Positions 1 to 7,670 of a stretch of DNA of 19,952 bases are shown here, piece after piece. Origin of the DNA: an uncultured Clostridia bacterium (GTDB taxonomy: Bacteria > Bacillota > Clostridia > Peptostreptococcales > Anaerovoracaceae); NCBI GenBank assembly GCA_938045615.1, contig CALIBC010000023.1, positions 1-19,952 on the forward strand, in the 5' to 3' direction. Every line of letters starts with the position of its first letter. Position 1 is the first letter of the stretch. Made by a program: the position numbers and the translations under genes. The notes under the pieces were generated by a model. That model searched no databases, was not told the DNA's origin, and saw only the letters and a list, made by a program, of their open reading frames with translations.

Positions 1-100
1 TACAAGCGGATGAAAAGTGAGGTCGAAATCAGAAACGGAAATGGAAAGATAGATAAAAGTGAGTGTAAAATAAGCACCGCAGGTAAGTCAGACAGACATA

Positions 101-130
101 TTGCTCTCCATGCGTATGTACGTATTGTTG
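101..130 (+). promoter_or_regulatory. Possible Bacteroidetes-type promoter
   Basis: TTG at 101-103 and TATTGTTG at 123-130 are separated by 19 bases. The Bacteroidetes consensus is a TTTG-like -33 box and a TAnnTTTG -7 box about 19-20 bases apart. The -7 candidate differs from consensus at one position and the -33 box is partial. A start site would fall near 136, inside the repeat array, which would suit repression or activation by a protein bound there. This is a weak match in an AT-rich stretch and no other better candidate was seen before the first gene. Confidence 0.25.
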
Positions 131-169
131 TATATACGTCAATATGTATATACGGTAAAAGTATATAAG
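114..169. repeat. Iteron-like array: four 9-bp repeats at 16-bp spacing
   Basis: Four copies of a GTATATACG-like unit start at 114 (GTATGTACG), 130 (GTATATACG), 146 (GTATATACG) and 161 (GTATATAAG). Copies 2 and 3 are identical; copies 1 and 4 each differ at one base. Start-to-start spacing is 16, 16 and 15 bp, about one and a half helical turns. The core GTATATAC is self-complementary, so each copy could bind a dimer. Regular spacing in a non-coding leader suggests an operator or a binding array for a replication, partition or transfer regulator. The function is inferred, and AT-rich sequence raises the chance of coincidence. Confidence 0.55.
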
Positions 170-190
170 AATGATATAGGAATAATAAGA

Positions 191-221
191 TAAGATGAGC
201 AGCACCCATAGACTCATCTTA
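191..221 (+). terminator. Perfect 9-bp hairpin (terminator or leader attenuator)
   Basis: TAAGATGAG at 191-199 pairs perfectly with CTCATCTTA at 213-221 around a 13-base loop. The hairpin is followed by ATTTACTTGTTTT, a loose T-rich stretch rather than a clean U-tract. It could end transcription from upstream, or act as an attenuator in the tra leader if transcription starts near base 136. The stem is AT-rich, so its strength is moderate. Confidence 0.4.
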
Positions 222-242
222 ATTTACTTGTTTTAGCAAAAA

Positions 243-272
243 TCGGGATAGTTCATAATTTTAAAGTCCCGA
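243..272. repeat. Short inverted repeat in leader
   Basis: TCGGGA at 243-248 is the reverse complement of TCCCGA at 267-272, with an 18-base AT-rich loop. It is GC-rich against an AT-rich background, which makes it stand out, but six base pairs alone is weak evidence for a function. Confidence 0.25.
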
Positions 273-399
273 ATTTTAACACAAAAAGGCCGTAAAACAG
301 CCTAAAACATTTTGGAAATGTTAATATAAGACTTTCTTTTTTTTAAGGCTACCATTTTGATTTTAAGTCATTTATTTTGTAGCCAATAAATTAAAGAAT

Positions 400-927
400 A
401 TGGGATCATTCGGTATATACGCAATCGTAGTGACATTCGTCTTTGTTATCTATTATGTAGTTATGATCTGCATGGATTTGTTCGGGCCGAAAGGTGAGAA
501 GAAAGAAAGTGTAGAAGTCATTCACGCCGGCACACCTGTCGACAACGCGGATGGCACACCTGCCGTTTCACCTGTCAGAATCAGTGAGACCGGTGAAGGA
601 AAGTATCAAATAGAACGTCCCGGTGAAGAAGAACCGGAAAAATACGGGCATGAGACAGAAGAAGCGTCTTCCAATAAGAAAGGGGACGGTATGGAGACTT
701 CTCAACTTGATAAGAAGCCTCTTACAGCTGAAGATATTGCAGCGTCCGATATCGAAGAATTGGCCATGCAGGCAAAAGCCAAGGCCGACTCGATAAGACA
801 AAATTTCAATAATATTTCTCCGGACATTCAGGGAGCTGTGTATGTAGACGAGTTCGTTGAAGATTATGTTGCCGCCTATTTGAAAGGCAAGAGTGAAGAT
901 GAGCAGGCAGAACAATTAAGTTTCTAA
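400..927 (+). CDS. Small single-pass membrane protein, first gene of tra operon
   Basis: A 175-residue protein. Residues about 5-25 form one hydrophobic segment (FGIYAIVVTFVFVIYYVVMI), followed by a long, hydrophilic, mostly acidic tail rich in Glu, Lys and Pro. The second half (from about 108) looks helical, with the stretch PLTAEDIAASDIEELAMQAK. It has no cleavable signal peptide, so it is probably anchored in the inner membrane by its N-terminus. The ATG lies 13 bases after the AT-rich leader ends; the stop is three bases before the next start. By position it sits where CTnDOT-type operons carry TraC/TraD-like genes, but I do not recognise the family. A role in transfer is inferred from the operon only. 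Confidence 0.75.
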   Translation: MGSFGIYAIVVTFVFVIYYVVMICMDLFGPKGEKKESVEVIHAGTPVDNADGTPAVSPVRISETGEGKYQIERPGEEEPEKYGHETEEASSNKKGDGMETSQLDKKPLTAEDIAASDIEELAMQAKAKADSIRQNFNNISPDIQGAVYVDEFVEDYVAAYLKGKSEDEQAEQLSF

Positions 928-930
928 GTT

Positions 931-1287
931 ATGAAGACATTCAAGTATAAAACATATTTGCTGTTATCGGTATTACTGTTGTTCACACAGCCAGTCATGG
1001 CCACCTGTGGTACGACGGATTACAGCGGCAATTCAGGCCGGTTATATAATATGGTGGTATTTATCTTGACATGCTGTACAGCCGTATTGTATCTGCTTTA
1101 TGCCATAGCAGCCATTTTATCCATATACAGCGCGACGAGCATCTATATCAAGATGCAGGCAGGAGAAGAAGGATTTACAAAGAGCATCATCATTTTGGTC
1201 GGCAGCTGCCTTTTCCTGCTTGGAGCCACCATCGTCCTCCCCGCTTTCTTCGGTTTCCAGTTCGGCGTGACCGACAGGCTTTGGTAA
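931..1287 (+). CDS. DUF4134/TraE-like pilin paralogue (VirB2-like)
   Basis: A 118-residue protein with a signal peptide (residues 1 to about 24, ending PVMA-TCG) and two hydrophobic segments (about 40-65 and 85-110). Its C-terminal half carries the pattern S-x-YIKM, then KSI, then VG-x-C-x-FL, then LP-x-FFG, which also occurs in the next gene, so the two are paralogues. This is the layout of TraE/DUF4134 proteins, proposed VirB2-like major pilins of Bacteroidetes conjugation systems. It is shorter and more divergent than its neighbour, with an aromatic tail ending in DRLW. It may be a minor pilin or an accessory of the main one. It starts 3 bases after the preceding stop, so translation is probably coupled. 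Confidence 0.82.
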   Translation: MKTFKYKTYLLLSVLLLFTQPVMATCGTTDYSGNSGRLYNMVVFILTCCTAVLYLLYAIAAILSIYSATSIYIKMQAGEEGFTKSIIILVGSCLFLLGATIVLPAFFGFQFGVTDRLW

Positions 1288-1338
1288 TTATTTTATTACA
1301 TATTATTTATTCATTAATTATTTAAAATTTCAAAGACA
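1288..1338 (+). promoter_or_regulatory. Very AT-rich spacer before traE
   Basis: Fifty-one bases with almost no G or C, ending in AAAATTTCAAAGACA before the ATG. There is no Shine-Dalgarno sequence. AT-rich, unstructured leaders are known to favour initiation in Bacteroides, so this spacer may raise translation of the pilin gene. No clear TAnnTTTG promoter box was found in it. Confidence 0.3.
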
Positions 1339-1728
1339 ATGAATCAGACTTTGTCAGTAATGGTAAGCGGAGCCAAGAGCTTTTGTGTCTCCGCAGGTAA
1401 GAAAATCAAGGGAGTAGTGATGGACCCCCGCTTTGTAGCTGTTATGCTGTTGCTGGTCGTTTGCACGGTAGCAGCGGATGCACAGAGCATGGATTCCGGA
1501 GTACAGGCAATCACCAAATCAACCGACGCCCTGAAAAAGTACATCCCTGTCGTAACGAAGCTATGTTATGTTTTGGCAGGTATCGTCGCCATTCTCGGTG
1601 CCATCTCCGTTTACATCAAGATGAACAACGAGGAGCAGGATGTCAAGAAGAGCATCATGATGATTGTCGGTGCCTGCATCTTCCTCGTGGCGGCAGCCCA
1701 GGCATTGCCACTGTTCTTCGGACTCTAA
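1339..1728 (+). CDS. traE: TraE, DUF4134 family VirB2-like pilin
   Basis: A 129-residue protein. A long basic N-region leads to a hydrophobic core and a likely signal-peptidase site after residue 48 (VAADA before QSMDSG). The mature part has two transmembrane segments with a short basic loop, and the family pattern SVYIKM, KSIMMIVGACIFL and ALPLFFG. These are the marks of DUF4134/TraE, the presumed pilin of Bacteroidetes type IV secretion. An alternative start at Met28 (1420) would leave a more usual signal-peptide length, but the ATG after the AT-rich spacer is preferred, and related TraE proteins also have extended N-regions. It lies between its paralogue and traF, matching the usual traE-traF-traG order. 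Confidence 0.88.
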   Translation: MNQTLSVMVSGAKSFCVSAGKKIKGVVMDPRFVAVMLLLVVCTVAADAQSMDSGVQAITKSTDALKKYIPVVTKLCYVLAGIVAILGAISVYIKMNNEEQDVKKSIMMIVGACIFLVAAAQALPLFFGL

Positions 1729-1738
1729 GACGAAGAAT

Positions 1739-2035
1739 ATGGCAACAGTCAAAAGCGACTATCCCGATTACCCGGTATTCAAGGGGCTTCAAAAGCCTCT
1801 TGAATTTCTGGGCCTTCGAGGAAGATACATTGTGTGGGCCGCTGTCACCGTTGGCGGAGGCCTGTTGTCATTCTTGATTGGCTATGTGATTTTCGGCTTT
1901 CTTATAGCACTGGCGTTGCTGACAATTTTTCTGTCAATAGGAGGAGTCTCCATTTTCGTCAAGCAACATAAAGGTCTCCATTCCAAGAAATCCCCGAAAG
2001 GTATCTACATTTTCAGCCATTCAAGACATTATTAG
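1739..2035 (+). CDS. traF: TraF, DUF4133 family (VirB3-like)
   Basis: A 98-residue inner-membrane protein. It begins with a hydrophilic stretch containing FKGLQKPLEFLGLRGRYI, which matches the family pattern of a short GL..P-EF-GL..-Y motif just before a paired transmembrane hairpin (about 34-72). A basic tail follows. This is the layout of DUF4133/TraF, which corresponds to VirB3, a small protein that works with the VirB4 ATPase. The start at 1739 lies 10 bases after the traE stop; the frame is open further upstream, but that extension overlaps traE and is not family-like. The next gene is traG, as expected. Confidence 0.9.
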   Translation: MATVKSDYPDYPVFKGLQKPLEFLGLRGRYIVWAAVTVGGGLLSFLIGYVIFGFLIALALLTIFLSIGGVSIFVKQHKGLHSKKSPKGIYIFSHSRHY

Positions 2036-2068
2036 AATATTCATATTGATTGTAAGCAAAACAAATTC

Positions 2069-4987
2069 ATGATAACCCTAATCGTCATATTGGTCTTTGC
2101 CTCCATCTTGTTGGGAATGTACATTTCCATCAAAGCCTTCGGTACAGGCAGCAAACGCGCCAAGGTATTTGAGGACATCTACTTCAGCTTTGAGGATGTC
2201 AATGAGATCGGTGTGGTCTACACAAAGAAAGGCGATTATTCAGCCATCCTTAAGATGGACAATCCCGTCAGGAAGTACTCTGCCGATACGGACGGTTATT
2301 ACGAGTTCACTTCCCTTTTGGCATCCGTCCTACAAGTGTTAGGTGAAGGATATGCCATCCACAAACAAGACATCTTCGTCCGTAAGAACTTCAATATGTC
2401 GAGCATTGCAGGAAAGTGCACCGATGTGAGAAAGCGTTTTCTTTCCGATGCCTATTTCAAGTTCTTCAACGGCCGTCCCTATATAGATTCTGAAACCTAT
2501 CTCACCATCTCCCAACGCGGTCGAAATGGCGGTTTGAAGGCATACGATGCCGACAAGTGGCGCGATTTCCAAGTCAAGATACAGAAGGTCCATGACCGTC
2601 TGAAGAGTGAGGACATCAACTGTCGCTTCCTTACGGGAGACGAATGTAAAGAATATACCGAGCGTTTCTTTGCAGTTGATTTCAATAATGAGGTCGTTTC
2701 CATGAATGATTTCAAGGTGGAGTCCGAGAAAATCGGTATGGGCGATGACCAGTTGAAAATCTACAGCCTCTTGGATGTAGATGATCCCGGTCTTCCCGGC
2801 ACCCTTCGCCCTTATGCCGACATCAATGTCAACAACTCCGTCATGCCGCAGGATCTGCTTTCCGACCTTAGCACACTCCCTGATGTAGACACGCTTATTT
2901 ACAATCAGGTCATCTTTCTTCCCAATCAGAAGCGGGAGATTTTAAAGTTGGAGAAAAAGAAGAACCGTCACGCTTCCATTCCCAATCCGAACAATCAGAT
3001 TGCCGTTGAAGACATCAATAATGTCCTTAATGAAGTAGCTCGTGACGGAAAACAATTCGTCTATGCCCATTACAACCTCATTGTAAAGACATCGGCAGAA
3101 AGAAACTTGCAAAAGATCACCAACTGTTTGGAGAACCTTTTGGCAAGATACAGCATGCACCTGTCAAAGCGTGCCTATAACCAATTGGAGTTGTTCGTTG
3201 CCAGCTTTCCCGGCAACTGCTATGAACTCAATGCCGACTACGACCGTTTCCTGACACTTTCCGACCCTGCACTCTGCCTCATGTATAAGGAGCGTCAACA
3301 GAAAGGGGATGACACGAACCTGAAATGTTACTACACAGACAGGCAGGGCGTACCGATGGCAGTTGACGTGTCAGGCAAGGAAGGAAAGATTAGGTATACC
3401 GACAACTCCAATTTCTTTGTCCTTGGCCCTTCCGGCAGTGGTAAGAGCTTTTTCATGAATACTGTCATGCGGCAGTACTACGAGCAGGATACCGATATTG
3501 TCATTGTAGATACCGGCGACAGCTACGAAGGTCTTTGCAGCTATTTCGAGGGCATATACATCACCTATTCAAAGGAACATCCCATCTCGATGAACCCTTT
3601 CAAGATAGAGAAAGCGGAATATGAGCAGAACTTCCAAGCGAAGAAAGATTTCCTAAGGAATATAATCTTCCTTATCTTCAAAGGGAACGGCGAACCCACG
3701 AAGCTCGAAGAGACCATCATCAACCAAACCCTCATAGAATACTTCGAAGAGTATTTCAATCCATTTGAAGGCTTTACCGAAGAGCAGCGTGAAAACATGC
3801 GCCATGTCATGGAACTTGAAGATAAACGTACCGGCAAGTATGAGGAATACGAAGAGGAGCTGGAAAAGCGTTACGGAGTATCTGATGATATTGACGATAT
3901 AGAAGAAGATGATGATGACGATGAGAGGAAGAAACAGCGCGACCTCCGTCTCCGTGACAAGCTGCAAGCCGTCATCGACGATGACGCCGCTACTGAAGGA
4001 GAAAAAGACAATGCGAAGAGCCAGCTGCTTCGTCGCCTTACCCCTGAACTCATAGAGAGCAAGTATCTACAGCGTATCAATAAGAAGATTGACAAGATAG
4101 AACGTCAGCGCAAGAAGATGAGAGTTAAGGAACTCAACTTCAACACTTATTATGAGTTCGCCATTGAGCGTATTCCGCAAATCATGAAGCAAGATCAGGT
4201 TAAATTCGCCATCAACGAGTTTGCCACGATCCTAAAGCCATTCTATAAGGGTGGAGAGATGGAATACACGCTCAACAACGAAATGGATTCCTCCCTGTTC
4301 AATGAGAAGTTCATCGTGTTCGAAATTGACAAAATAAAAGAGAATCCCGTCCTTTTCCCTATTGTCGTGTTGATCATCATGGATGTCTTCACACAGAAGA
4401 TGCTCTTAAAGGAAGGCCGGAAATGCCTGGTCATAGAAGAAGCATGGAAAGCCATTGCCACCCCTGTCATGGCCACCTATATACAGTATCTATACAAGAC
4501 AGCCCGTAAACACTGGGCCATGGTCGGCGTGGTAACGCAAGAGATACAGGACGTTACCGAGTCCAAGATTGTTAAGGAAGCCATCATCAACAACTCCGGC
4601 GTGTTCATGCTACTTGACCAGAGCAAATTCAAGGATAAGTTCGACAACATCAAGAAGACCTTGGCTCTGACCGACATCGACTGCAAGAAAATTTTCACCA
4701 TCAATCGGCTGGAGAACAAGGAAGGTCGTTCCCCATTCAAGGAAGTGTTCATCAAACGTGGTCAGGAGGGCGATGTATATGGCATTGAAGAGCCGCCGGA
4801 GTGTTACATGAGCTACACGACGGAGAAGGTAGAGAAACTTGCCCTGAAGCTCTACAAGAAAATTCTCCAATGTGACCACCAACATGCCATTGAAGCCTTC
4901 GTGCGTGATTGGAAACGCTCCAGAATCAAGAGTTCCTTGGAATTTGCACGGAAAGTACTGAAAGAAAGAAAAGTGTTAGACAATTAA
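2069..4987 (+). CDS. traG: TraG, VirB4-type conjugation ATPase
   Basis: A 972-residue ATPase that energises pilus and channel assembly at the inner membrane. The Walker A motif GPSGSGKS is at residues 453-460. Walker B is CLVIEEAWK at about 786-794 with the two acidic residues. A downstream VGVVTQEIQDV resembles the VirB4 motif with the sensor Gln. Residues 1-23 form a transmembrane segment. Between Walker A and B there is a strongly charged region (about 588-690) that includes a run of Asp/Glu at about 605-621 followed by Arg/Lys-rich helices; this is probably an insertion that makes the protein longer than I expect for CTnDOT TraG. The gene follows traF and precedes a run of exported proteins. 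Confidence 0.96.
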   Translation: MITLIVILVFASILLGMYISIKAFGTGSKRAKVFEDIYFSFEDVNEIGVVYTKKGDYSAILKMDNPVRKYSADTDGYYEFTSLLASVLQVLGEGYAIHKQDIFVRKNFNMSSIAGKCTDVRKRFLSDAYFKFFNGRPYIDSETYLTISQRGRNGGLKAYDADKWRDFQVKIQKVHDRLKSEDINCRFLTGDECKEYTERFFAVDFNNEVVSMNDFKVESEKIGMGDDQLKIYSLLDVDDPGLPGTLRPYADINVNNSVMPQDLLSDLSTLPDVDTLIYNQVIFLPNQKREILKLEKKKNRHASIPNPNNQIAVEDINNVLNEVARDGKQFVYAHYNLIVKTSAERNLQKITNCLENLLARYSMHLSKRAYNQLELFVASFPGNCYELNADYDRFLTLSDPALCLMYKERQQKGDDTNLKCYYTDRQGVPMAVDVSGKEGKIRYTDNSNFFVLGPSGSGKSFFMNTVMRQYYEQDTDIVIVDTGDSYEGLCSYFEGIYITYSKEHPISMNPFKIEKAEYEQNFQAKKDFLRNIIFLIFKGNGEPTKLEETIINQTLIEYFEEYFNPFEGFTEEQRENMRHVMELEDKRTGKYEEYEEELEKRYGVSDDIDDIEEDDDDDERKKQRDLRLRDKLQAVIDDDAATEGEKDNAKSQLLRRLTPELIESKYLQRINKKIDKIERQRKKMRVKELNFNTYYEFAIERIPQIMKQDQVKFAINEFATILKPFYKGGEMEYTLNNEMDSSLFNEKFIVFEIDKIKENPVLFPIVVLIIMDVFTQKMLLKEGRKCLVIEEAWKAIATPVMATYIQYLYKTARKHWAMVGVVTQEIQDVTESKIVKEAIINNSGVFMLLDQSKFKDKFDNIKKTLALTDIDCKKIFTINRLENKEGRSPFKEVFIKRGQEGDVYGIEEPPECYMSYTTEKVEKLALKLYKKILQCDHQHAIEAFVRDWKRSRIKSSLEFARKVLKERKVLDN

Positions 4988-5000
4988 ACTCATCAATAAC

Positions 5001-7634
5001 ATGCGTCGTTTCATCGCTATCATCCTTTTGATCCTCCCGGTGACATCCATGTCAGCGCAGTCGTATCATGCCATCAACATTGATGCAAAGACCGTGGCAG
5101 CCATGACCGCCGCATATGCGATAGAGGAAGAGACGGAACGGAAGACAGCCTCTGATGTAGACTCCATCTTAGGACACTACACCAAGGCCAGCCTTTCCAC
5201 AGCCGGCATCTACCTGTCAAAGTTGAAAGACAGGAATGCCATGCGCGAAGTCGGAGTTTTCGGCAGCGATGAGAACTACTATTACCAACGCATCCTCTAT
5301 TTGGTGAAGGACGGCATCATGCCCAAGCTCATTGTCGTTGCAGCCAAGATGGTCAAACAACCCGACAATGCCCTCTATTGGGGGCCATACCTGTTCAAGA
5401 CCACCAAGAATGTCGAGCAGCTCTGCAAGCAGTTCGAACTTGTCGTTACTAATGGAAAATTGTCGTTCAAGGACGTAACGTTCTTGGTTATCAACGAGAA
5501 ACTGCAAAAAGTCTTTGACTTAGCCCAGCTTGGCAATGTCGACTGGAAAGAACTCTTGGAGAAAGTCGGAGATTTCAACATCAAAGCAGCCAAGGAGGAC
5601 CTCAAGAACGACATCGGCAAACTCGGAGGTGTACTTGCCACCGCAGGAAAAGGTGTTGTGGACAGCAATATGAGGGACTTTTCCGCCATTGGCAGGATCT
5701 TCAAATCCAAGCCAAGTGAGATTTACCAATTATATAAGACTTTTCGGAGCAAATATGAAAACATCCGCAATGCCGGAAATGTCAAGGCCATTTTGATGGG
5801 TGTCATCGGTTCGAATAGTGCAGATGCCGTTTCACGCCTGTTCCAAGTAGACAATTACAGCATCACGGGTTATGTGAGCAACTACATCAAGGAGTTGCAA
5901 GGCCAGCACTACAAGCAACGTTGGTACATCTATTCTGAAGACAAGGGGCACAAGGTACTTGCCACCTATCAGCCCTCCCATCCTTCGAACACGAACAACA
6001 GCGACCATTGGGACAAATGGCTCTTTAAGGAGAATTACATGGAATCCCACACGCCCGACTACCCCCAGCTCAGCACTTCGGAATACAATCAGCTGAAAGT
6101 GGCCGCAGAAACAGCCACGGACTGGAACTCCACGCGAAAGGCCGAGTTTGAACGAAGCAATTCCGGTCACACGATAGCCCTCAAATACGAAACCGCCTCC
6201 TACACTTACACCCATGATAAGGGGGGAGGTCTTTTCAAACGCTCGAAACATTGGCGTGGCAAACACTGGACGGTTTACATGACAGTGACCGATTCTTGGA
6301 ACATCAGGCGCGAGGTGCATGAGGAAAGTTTCGATTCAGAGTCCATGGACGAGGAGACTTTCAAGAAGCGCATGGAGAGCCAGCTGAAATACTGGAACAG
6401 CTTGGAAAGCGACAAGCCCGCCTCACAACGTGTCACATATAAGTTGGGTAACGACGCTCGCAAGTATTACACCATCTCGGATGAGAACAAAATGAAAGGC
6501 TGCAATTCTGTCGTTTTCCTGGCCAAGTGCGATGATGGCGCCACCCTTGCGGAGGGGTCGTTCAATTGGAAAGAGAATGGAAATCAGGGAAATCACCTTG
6601 AAGACCCCAAATCGAAGAATTTCGCTTTGGACAAGACACAGGTGAGCACGAATGGGGCCAACGAGCTGCAGCAGAAAAAGAAAGGTTGTCAGGACGAGAT
6701 TAAGAGCCTTGAAAATCAGATTCGCTCCATGGACAAACAGATGAGTTCGCTGATCTCCCAAATGAACCAAGCCAAGATGGCCCACGATAACAACAAGGTT
6801 GCCGCGCTCCGTGCACAATATGACACCGTCAGCAACAACCAAGCTGCATTGAAACGTCAGCTTTCGCAGGTTCAATCCAACTTGGCACAGATAGACAACG
6901 CCATTGCGGAATACTACAAAGATCTTAATGAGGACAATGGCAGTCCTTACCGAATCAATTCCAATATGAGAGAGTTGGAGAGTCTGTTCCAACTTTCCTG
7001 GCGAGATGCCGGAGAATGGGTTAACGGCGATGGGCAATACACTTTTGTCCGTCATGCCTATTGCGCACAGGTAAAGAGCCAGGTGACTTACACGGCAACC
7101 TTGAAGATCCAATCGAAGCCCAAGCATTTTCTCGGTATCCGCATCCATCGTGCCATATTGAGTGTCGATTACAAGCTCTCTGCCGCCTATTCAGCAGAGA
7201 ATGTCATAGAGACGATGAATCTCGATATGAGTCTGTCTGAAAAAGAGCGTGCTGCGAAAGTCAACGAGCGTCAGAAACGGTTGATGGAAGACATGCCGGA
7301 CTGTTCCATCACGGTGAGATACAACTATGCCAAGAATATGCCTAATGAGGAAGGTTCAGATGCCATCCATCTGCTTTGGGCAAGCGACCGGTTAGATGTG
7401 GCAAGGGATGTGGAATATCAACTTAGCGTCATCTATTCACAGTTGGTTCTTTTGGAGAAGGTTATGAATGACCGGCAGACGATCAAGGATTTCCTGACTA
7501 ACCAACTGTTGAATCCCATTACGAGAAAGTCCCGTGGCACAATAGCCGAATATGCCTTAGGGCGATGGACAGATGCAAGCGACAAAGCCAAGAAGGTTTC
7601 TTCAAGCCCCACTTCACAAAAGGCAAAGCCATAG
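5001..7634 (+). CDS. Large exported coiled-coil protein of the tra operon
   Basis: An 877-residue protein of no family I can name. Residues 1 to about 19 form a signal peptide (basic MRR, hydrophobic core, MSAQ cleavage region), so it is periplasmic or outer-membrane associated. Residues about 20-260 look helical. The middle (about 300-550) is rich in Trp, Tyr, His and Ser and looks beta-rich. Residues about 555-640 are a Gln-rich coiled coil with regular heptads. The C-terminal part ends with TIAEYALGRW (847-856), a motif shared with the next two proteins. The gene starts 13 bases after traG, the place normally taken by traH/traI. A structural role in the transfer channel or pilus is likely but inferred. 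Confidence 0.85.
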   Translation: MRRFIAIILLILPVTSMSAQSYHAINIDAKTVAAMTAAYAIEEETERKTASDVDSILGHYTKASLSTAGIYLSKLKDRNAMREVGVFGSDENYYYQRILYLVKDGIMPKLIVVAAKMVKQPDNALYWGPYLFKTTKNVEQLCKQFELVVTNGKLSFKDVTFLVINEKLQKVFDLAQLGNVDWKELLEKVGDFNIKAAKEDLKNDIGKLGGVLATAGKGVVDSNMRDFSAIGRIFKSKPSEIYQLYKTFRSKYENIRNAGNVKAILMGVIGSNSADAVSRLFQVDNYSITGYVSNYIKELQGQHYKQRWYIYSEDKGHKVLATYQPSHPSNTNNSDHWDKWLFKENYMESHTPDYPQLSTSEYNQLKVAAETATDWNSTRKAEFERSNSGHTIALKYETASYTYTHDKGGGLFKRSKHWRGKHWTVYMTVTDSWNIRREVHEESFDSESMDEETFKKRMESQLKYWNSLESDKPASQRVTYKLGNDARKYYTISDENKMKGCNSVVFLAKCDDGATLAEGSFNWKENGNQGNHLEDPKSKNFALDKTQVSTNGANELQQKKKGCQDEIKSLENQIRSMDKQMSSLISQMNQAKMAHDNNKVAALRAQYDTVSNNQAALKRQLSQVQSNLAQIDNAIAEYYKDLNEDNGSPYRINSNMRELESLFQLSWRDAGEWVNGDGQYTFVRHAYCAQVKSQVTYTATLKIQSKPKHFLGIRIHRAILSVDYKLSAAYSAENVIETMNLDMSLSEKERAAKVNERQKRLMEDMPDCSITVRYNYAKNMPNEEGSDAIHLLWASDRLDVARDVEYQLSVIYSQLVLLEKVMNDRQTIKDFLTNQLLNPITRKSRGTIAEYALGRWTDASDKAKKVSSSPTSQKAKP

Positions 7635-7670
7635 GCAGCAATTAAGGCATTAACATAGAAAACAGCAGAC

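Larger units (their letters stand above)
1..399. other. Non-coding leader upstream of tra operon
   Basis: No convincing gene is seen in these 399 bases. Frame 1 is open from base 1 to a stop at 166-168, but it runs through the AT-rich repeat array, so most of it is unlikely to be coding. Frame 3 stops at 18-20 (reading QADEK-stop) and could equally be the tail of an upstream gene; which is right cannot be decided here. The stretch holds a repeat array (114-169), a possible promoter (101-130), a perfect hairpin (191-221) and a weaker inverted repeat (243-272). The rest, about 273-399, is AT-rich and leads into the first gene. The length and the structures suggest a regulated leader for the transfer operon. 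Confidence 0.6.

Noticed and set aside
29..217. 62-residue hydrophobic reading frame on the - strand in the leader
   Set aside because: Its hydrophobic Tyr/Ile-rich composition follows from AT-rich repeats, it covers the repeat array and half the hairpin, and it has no family features.
373..379. TATTTTG before the first gene as a -7 box
   Set aside because: It is one base short of the TAnnTTTG consensus, and the nearest TTTG (356-359) is only 13 bases upstream, too close for a -33 box.
1664..1738. Longer traF reading frame starting inside traE
   Set aside because: The extension overlaps traE out of frame and has no TraF-like sequence; the ATG at 1739 begins the family-like part.
1461..1877. 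138-residue + strand frame overlapping traE and traF
   Set aside because: Cys/His/Arg-rich composition typical of an off-frame shadow of traE; no start signal and no domain.
6423..7148. 241-residue open frame on the - strand inside the 877-residue gene
   Set aside because: It lies wholly within a strong + strand gene with signal peptide and coiled coil; long antisense frames are common opposite such codon use.
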